Source of the DNA: Phoronis ovalis | Taxonomy: Eukaryota > Phoronida > Phoronidae | Direction of reading: 5' to 3' | Assembly: GCA_028565635.1 (NCBI GenBank) | Contig: JAOXYB010059257.1 | Span: forward strand, 1 to 10,845 | DNA: 10,845 bases | In this document: one piece after another, positions 6,113-10,845 of the stretch | Numbering within the stretch: the first letter of the stretch is position 1 | Layout of the letters: the number at the start of each line of letters is the position of its first letter | Notes under the pieces: model-generated | What the model saw: the letters and a program-made list of their open reading frames with translations, nothing else | What the model was told of the DNA's origin: nothing | Database searches by the model: none | Program-made: the position numbers and the translations under genes

Positions 6113-8172
6113 AAGTAATATTTTTAGACCCAATTATTTAGTAGGCTTTCCCATAGCTTTATTATTGCTCTTAATTGCTATGCTTTTTTCTGGCTCAGAC
6201 TGTACAAAGCCTTATCCTAGATTCCCATTCAAAAAAATTATGTTTGCGTACCTGAGTACATCTATTAAATACCTTTTATCTTATTTACAATAAATCAGAT
6301 GAAAACTGATACATAGGATAGATATCATATGATTTTAATAATAATAATGGCTGAAACGATAACCTGTTCTATAGTGCTTGATAGTTGATATTATACATGT
6401 AAATTGGTTTATAATTTAGTACATGGTCAATCTAAAAAGAAGTAGTGACTGGATGATTAGGTTAGTCCCGATTTAAAATGACAAAAATGACAATGATATA
6501 CTGAACATTATAGTCTAACCATCTTAGTATTAAATAAAGCTTTGGTTTAATTATTTGTAGCTGATGTCATTTTCATTGCTTGACTATAGTCTTATTAAAC
6601 ATTTTTTAAATGCACTCTCACAAACTCACTCTCACATTTTATCCCATGGTGTTTATTAGAGATGCATCAGTTTGAAATAGTCTAGCTTGTAACCCCTGTG
6701 CTTTAATTGGTAATTGGATGAGTTTATCCACCTACTGCAGAATGCATTATAAAATCTGTCAAATATGTGCCACTAATTGTTTGATTCTTTACTACCTGGC
6801 CTACTTCATTATTTGCTGAAGTCTGGAGAGTTGCTTTAAATGCCATTTCTGAAGCTATTTTTTTTAAATCAATAATCCTCTTTTATGTGCATGAAATAAG
6901 CATTTATCAAATCTTAAGAGCAAAGAGAAAATCAGACAGATAATGCAAAGGAGGAAAGAGGCAGGATACAGTGTATCTCAGAAGAGAATAAATGTCGCAG
7001 TGTTCTGTATTGTTGACTTAGTTGAACGAAGGAGCATTATCTCTGCCAAGACTAATGCTGCATAACAAAAAATAACAATGCACTGCTGCTTTAAATTACC
7101 TTGAGGCCAATAATGTTAATGATTTCAAAAGATTCAGGTTAACTTTTTAAAAGTAAGAACCAATATTTGTATGGTGTCTGATATATAGGGAAGTATTCAG
7201 TTATTCCAAGCCTATTCATTTAATAACTTCAAAAAAAAATTGTAAGAAAAAACAAATTCCATACTTGGCTTTATTATATAGATTGCCTTTTCAGTCAAGT
7301 GTGATGAGGAAATATGATTCCTCTTTTTGTGTTGCTTAAAAAGGTATATAAGGAAGATTCATACAAGCCTTATCAATCTTGGCCCTATTTGTCTTATTTC
7401 TGGATTTGCCCTTGATCAAGGGTATGTATCTGCAATTGTGACTTTAAATAGATAATTGTGGTAAACTGTGTTGTGATGTGATGTATCAGCAGTAGCAAGC
7501 TGTTTGGTAAACCTCATTTGCATGACTCTATGTTTGTAAACTCTGAAAGACATTATATTTTTAAATTACTAAGATGTTTGTAATTTTAGAACTACTTGAG
7601 GAAGTCATAACATAACATTGCATTCTTTATCTGTAATCAGTATTGTTTATGGAAGCAATAAACAAGCACTTCCTGGTGAAAACATAATCTTATGAATATG
7701 AATTTTGATACTATTCATTATATACTATGTCTGGGTGTGAACCTTTATAATAGATCACTTTAAAAATAATTTGCGCTGTTGAACAGGAATATTTCTGAAT
7801 TATCTGACCTTCTACTTTTTATTAACATAGAAATTTGATATTAAATATTTTAGCAAGCAAATTAGCAATTTGAAAATATATTTAAAACCATCCTATCAGT
7901 CCTTTTGTGAGACTGGTTACTGATATTAGTCATGAAAGAGGATGTGCTCTGCATTATACATATTAAACTATATCACTTTTAATGAGTCTCACATTTAAAG
8001 GAATGATATGAAATTAATCTGTTTCAGCTAACTGTTAACATTATATGTTATAACTTGAACCGCAAGTGCCAGCCACAGCAGTTGCACTGTTTCTTGGTAA
8101 ACAAACTTATTTCAGAGGAATAAAATTTGAATATGAATAATAATAATATATTGCACTAGTACTAAAAATGTA
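6113..8172 (+). other. long non-coding stretch (intronic or intergenic), no gene seen
   Basis: This is AT-rich unique-looking DNA. Possible acceptors (for example at 6560, 7199, 7291 and 8033) were each read in the phase of the donor at 4587, and all reach a stop quickly or lack a donor. No repeats, RNA genes or protein motifs were recognised. Confidence 0.5.
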
Positions 8173-8212
8173 CATATCAGTTAGTACTTCATCATATCAG
8201 TTAGTACTTCAT
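8173..8212 (+). repeat. perfect 20-bp tandem duplication
   Basis: The unit catatcagttagtacttcat occurs twice head to tail with no mismatch, followed by catg. This suggests a recent duplication by slippage. Confidence 0.9.
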
Positions 8213-8717
8213 CATGTCCTTTGAGTGTAAAGTGTAGATCATATTTTGCAAAATTTACTAAAGATACAAGCAGGCCATTCAAATGAAAATGGGGTTCATT
8301 TATCAAACAAATCTGTTGTTTTATCAATATGTATGTATGGTCTTTTCTAGTGTTACATTGAGGTTTGTGTTTCTCCCAAGGATAAGTAGTTATCAGTGTC
8401 ATGGGGATGTTTGGCTGAGAAAATTTGAGATTTGAGGGCTATCCTGGATACATTGAAAAATATCAAAAAATCAAAAAAATTGCTTTAATTGTTTGCTGGT
8501 GAAATTTCATTTACATTTTCCAAATTTATATACTGTACTTTAAGAAGAATTGTCTGTCAAGTTATTTGTTTTGTAGCACAACAAATACAAATTTTATTCA
8601 TATTGTTTTAACATTGTATGAATGGCGATTTAGTAAACTGCAGTTTATAGAAAGAGTCTTATTCAGTGATGAGAAACTGTTAGTTTTAAAACAAGGGTCT
8701 ACATGGCATCTATACTC
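8213..8717 (+). other. non-coding stretch, nothing recognised
   Basis: This is AT-rich DNA with short A-rich runs (8455-8485). A - strand ORF at 8181-8402 overlaps the 20-bp duplication and has no family motifs. Confidence 0.45.
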
Positions 8718-8961
8718 TTATCTTGAAGGGGGTGCGCCATGACCAGAACATATCTTTCTTACAGTGTCAGCACCGGGTGCATCAGTTTTTTCTGTAGGTT
8801 CATTCATGCTTTGCCTGTGATATAAGTTTCCTCATTTTTAGTTCAGGAAGTTCGGCATGCAACGATTTTTCCTGTTCAATAGTCATATCTTTTAATTCAG
8901 GAAAGAGTCCTACAGTAGGCTCTGACATCTTTTCTCTACTAGCCAAATTTGTGAAATCTGG
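8718..8961 (-). pseudogene. degraded coding-like block, unidentified
   Basis: On the - strand, an open run of 53 codons (8961 to a TGA at 8800) contains MSEPTVGLFPELKDMTIE and ends KMRKLISQAKHE. It overlaps in another frame with 29 codons (8807 to a TAA at 8718), starting MNEPTEKTDAPGADTVRK. The composition is rich in E, K, L and D, unlike the F/Y/I/N-rich chance ORFs nearby. Further upstream a third frame reads FLDKDLDKLSIQLARFHKFG before stops. This looks like one coding block broken by frameshifts, perhaps a gene or retroelement relic. No family is recognised, and chance is not excluded. Confidence 0.3.
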
Positions 8962-9136
8962 CTAATTGTATGCTTAATTTATCGAGATCCTTGTCTAGGA
9001 AAGGCTATAGAATCCGCTCTAGAGATATTTGTCAACTTTTTGATATTTTGTCCAGAAAAAGATCAAGTTTTTCAGATTAATAGTCCATGAAATAGTTGTA
9101 TTATTTTTAGAAAATGAAAGGCTAAGAAAGGATAGA

Positions 9137-9335
9137 GTGGGAAGTCCGACATAGGGGTTAGGAGACAGATTACAGCGTAGATGTCGAGCCCTGTGACATA
9201 GGGGTGAGGGGACAGATTACAGAATGCTATCTCTATAAAGTGGGAAGGCTGACATAGGGGTGAGGGGACACGTTACAGCATAGATGTCGAGCCCTGTGAC
9301 ATAGGGGTGAGGGAACAGGTTACAGAATGCTACCT
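9137..9335 (+). repeat. 103-bp tandem repeat, two copies, each containing two 28-bp cores
   Basis: The unit starts gtgggaag at 9137 and again at 9240. Each unit holds two copies of a 28-bp core that begins gacataggggt and ends ttacag, at 9148-9175, 9195-9222, 9251-9278 and 9298-9325. Core spacing alternates 47, 56 and 47 bp, so a dimer was duplicated as a whole. The shared gatgtcgagccctgt after cores 1 and 3 confirms this higher-order layout. GC content is above that of the surroundings. Confidence 0.85.
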
Positions 9336-10518
9336 TATTTAGAAATATTTTGATGCCTGTGTGGACTGTTAACATAGCAATGCCAAAACTCCAGCCATGT
9401 TGTTTCAGTGAATGCTAAGTGACAGCTTTGTATTGATTTTTTTATAAAACAAATGGAAACTGATAGCTACTATCTTTGTTTTTATCAGAGTAAAAACAAC
9501 TTAATGGAGTCCCAGTTATAAATTGAGTATAATTATATTCCTGGACCACGTTCATTGTTTCAGTGTTTTCCATAAAGTAGTGTATGTATACATGTTCCAG
9601 GGCCAATGATATTATTTATGTAAACCCCAAACATTGATAGATAAAATGTTGATAAATAATACAAGGTTTATGTATTAAAGTTCATTGGTGCCCTGAACAA
9701 GTATAAGTTTTTTGTGAAGAACACTGTTTCTCTGGGAGATCCTAGAAAAACCAAGTTGTTTCCCCATTTTGGAGAGAGCTAGAGCTGCTTGCCCATTTGA
9801 CTAAAGGGTACAATTAAGTGTGCATGGCAAAACAGTGGCTTGTTGAGAATTGATGCATCTTACTAGGGAACAGTTTGTGTTAACTTTATATTTGAATGAC
9901 CACTTGTCCTGTTTTTACAGTTCTGCTTTTAGAATATGCATTGAATGCTTGGGACTGTTCACATTGTGTTTCCTTCCTGTCTACATTTTGGTGTTGCTGT
10001 TACTCTCTGTTGTTCTATTATTCTGTACTGTTAGCTTTTCTATAATACTACAGATTGTTTTATAAAAGAATATTAAAAACAACAATCCTTTTTTTATCTG
10101 AATTGACTTTAACACAATAGCAGTTATTACCGCATTAGTGAATATGAATGAAATGGATTTTCAGTATGCAAATGTTTGATCAGTTGAAATATCTCAGTGA
10201 TATTTATTTTAATGCATAATATAGTAGAAGCATTACAAATGAGTTCTGAAAGAAAAAAATGTTAATTGTTAGAAGAAAGACTATTCTTTTTGGAAGTAGT
10301 TCTACTATAACCTCCCATGAGAATATGTTTATTATGTATTGTCGCAAGTAGATACCTGTATTTTAATGAAACAAATTTATTGGAAGTTGTATGGTGATTC
10401 ATGAAACAAATCAATACAAGATTTAACCATCATCTGTTAAGTCATATTATATGTACTTTTTGCTAACTGTACACATATAAACTTGATAGTCTTTTAACAA
10501 AGGCATGGTTGTTGGCAT
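9336..10518 (+). other. non-coding stretch, no supported gene
   Basis: This is AT-rich DNA. The 71-codon + strand ORF at 9850-10065 is very hydrophobic but arises from a T-rich stretch and has no motif. No donor or acceptor pair gives a convincing exon. Confidence 0.45.
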
Positions 10519-10555
10519 TGACCTCTATGACCTGTGTACGACCTCTAAATGACCA
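10519..10555 (-). promoter_or_regulatory. array of nuclear-receptor half-sites (DR3 plus two further half-sites)
   Basis: TGACCTCTATGACCT (10519-10533) is the reverse complement of a perfect AGGTCA direct repeat with a 3-bp spacer. Near-matching half-sites follow at 10539 (CGACCT) and 10550 (TGACCA), each 11 bp after the previous one, which equals a DR5 spacing. Direct repeats of AGGTCA are bound by RXR-type heterodimers. The motifs are seen; function is inferred. Confidence 0.35.
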
Positions 10556-10562
10556 TTCAACA

Positions 10563-10802
10563 TCATTTTTGACCGCCACCAGAAATAAATTTTATTGTTT
10601 TAGGACAATACGACATTACATTGACGACTTGCTCAGTTACTGCATGTTTCTTTTGTAAATTAATTGAAAAGATGTCAAAAGTAAATTCTGACCTTTCATC
10701 ATCTAAATGTCGTCTTTCTATCCCAATACCATCATTTTGAATGTTTTCAGCAATTTTAGAAATTTGACCTACAGTAATTCTTCTCAATTCGTACAACTCC
10801 AT
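10563..10802 (-). CDS. 79-residue unidentified protein or exon
   Basis: The ATG has A at -3 and G at +4, and the frame is closed by a TGA seven codons upstream. It reads MELYELRRITVGQISKIAEN at the start, ERRHLDDERSEFTF in the middle, HAVTEQVVNVMSY later, and ends KFISGGGQK then TGA. The order of likely strands and helices (beta, alpha, beta, beta, alpha, beta) resembles a small ferredoxin-like or ACT-type fold, but this is inference only. Charged residues are well spread and hydrophobics are periodic, unlike the other short ORFs in the window. A - strand AATAAA lies at 10381-10376, about 180 bases after the stop. It could be a whole small gene, a first exon, or a relic of a mobile or transferred gene. 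Confidence 0.4.
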   Translation of the reverse strand: MELYELRRITVGQISKIAENIQNDGIGIERRHLDDERSEFTFDIFSINLQKKHAVTEQVVNVMSYCPKTIKFISGGGQK

Positions 10803-10845
10803 TATTCGTACACACCCCCTTTTTCAGATTTTATAATTTCTGAAA

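Noticed and set aside
7367-7420. Possible phase-1 exon reading ALSILALFVLFLDLPLIKG with donor gtatgt
   Set aside because: The acceptor, tcatacaag, lacks a pyrimidine tract, and a short leucine-rich peptide is easily produced by AT-rich DNA.
8181-8402. 73-codon ORF on the - strand
   Set aside because: It runs through the 20-bp tandem duplication and shows no conserved motif.
9850-10065. 71-codon hydrophobic ORF that looks like membrane helices
   Set aside because: The hydrophobicity follows from a T-rich stretch. More than one frame is open, there is no start context, and no splice partner was found.
10828-10845. Possible second exon of the signal-peptide gene (DFIISE) after ccccctttttcag
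   Set aside because: The acceptor is strong and in phase, but only 18 bases are visible and the site overlaps the upstream edge of the - strand ORF, so it cannot be supported as a feature.

Overview
The window looks like nuclear DNA from an animal, most likely an invertebrate. It is AT-rich, has short GT-AG introns with T-rich 3' splice sites, and carries the 3' half of a NEK9-type RCC1-repeat gene, a family found across metazoans. Most of the rest is non-coding DNA with degenerate repeats and small DNA-transposon remnants. I cannot name the species. No rRNA, tRNA, CRISPR or bacterial operon structure is visible.

Left part (1-2520, + strand): five exons of one gene encode 211 residues of RCC1 beta-propeller blades, then a stop after a very short tail and a 3'UTR with an AATAAA signal. 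The best match by eye is the RCC1 half of the kinase NEK9 (Nercc1). The kinase half would lie upstream of the window. The intron at 461-847 contains a second acceptor in the correct phase that leads quickly to a stop, a candidate poison or alternative terminal exon.

Middle (2521-4500): intergenic. It contains a diverged direct repeat (3383-3803) and three matches to the CTCF consensus within 116 bp (4121-4236), between the end of the NEK9-like gene and the start of the next gene. The next gene appears to start at 4508, where an ATG overlaps a YY1/TISU-type sequence. It encodes a 26-residue hydrophobic signal peptide or anchor, then a consensus splice donor. Its later exons could not be identified with confidence.

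Right part (4587-10845): probably the long first intron of that gene and/or further intergenic DNA. It holds a well-defined 528-bp non-autonomous DNA transposon (5161-5688) with 45-bp terminal inverted repeats, a perfect 8-bp target duplication and seven internal repeats. Next to it is a related, decayed segment ending in a C20 tract. Further right are a 20-bp tandem duplication, a degraded coding-like block on the - strand (8718-8961), a two-copy 103-bp tandem repeat (9137-9335), an array of nuclear-receptor half-sites (10519-10555), and a 79-codon - strand ORF at the right edge (10563-10802) with a good start context and protein-like composition but no recognised family. The genes in the window show no evident functional link.
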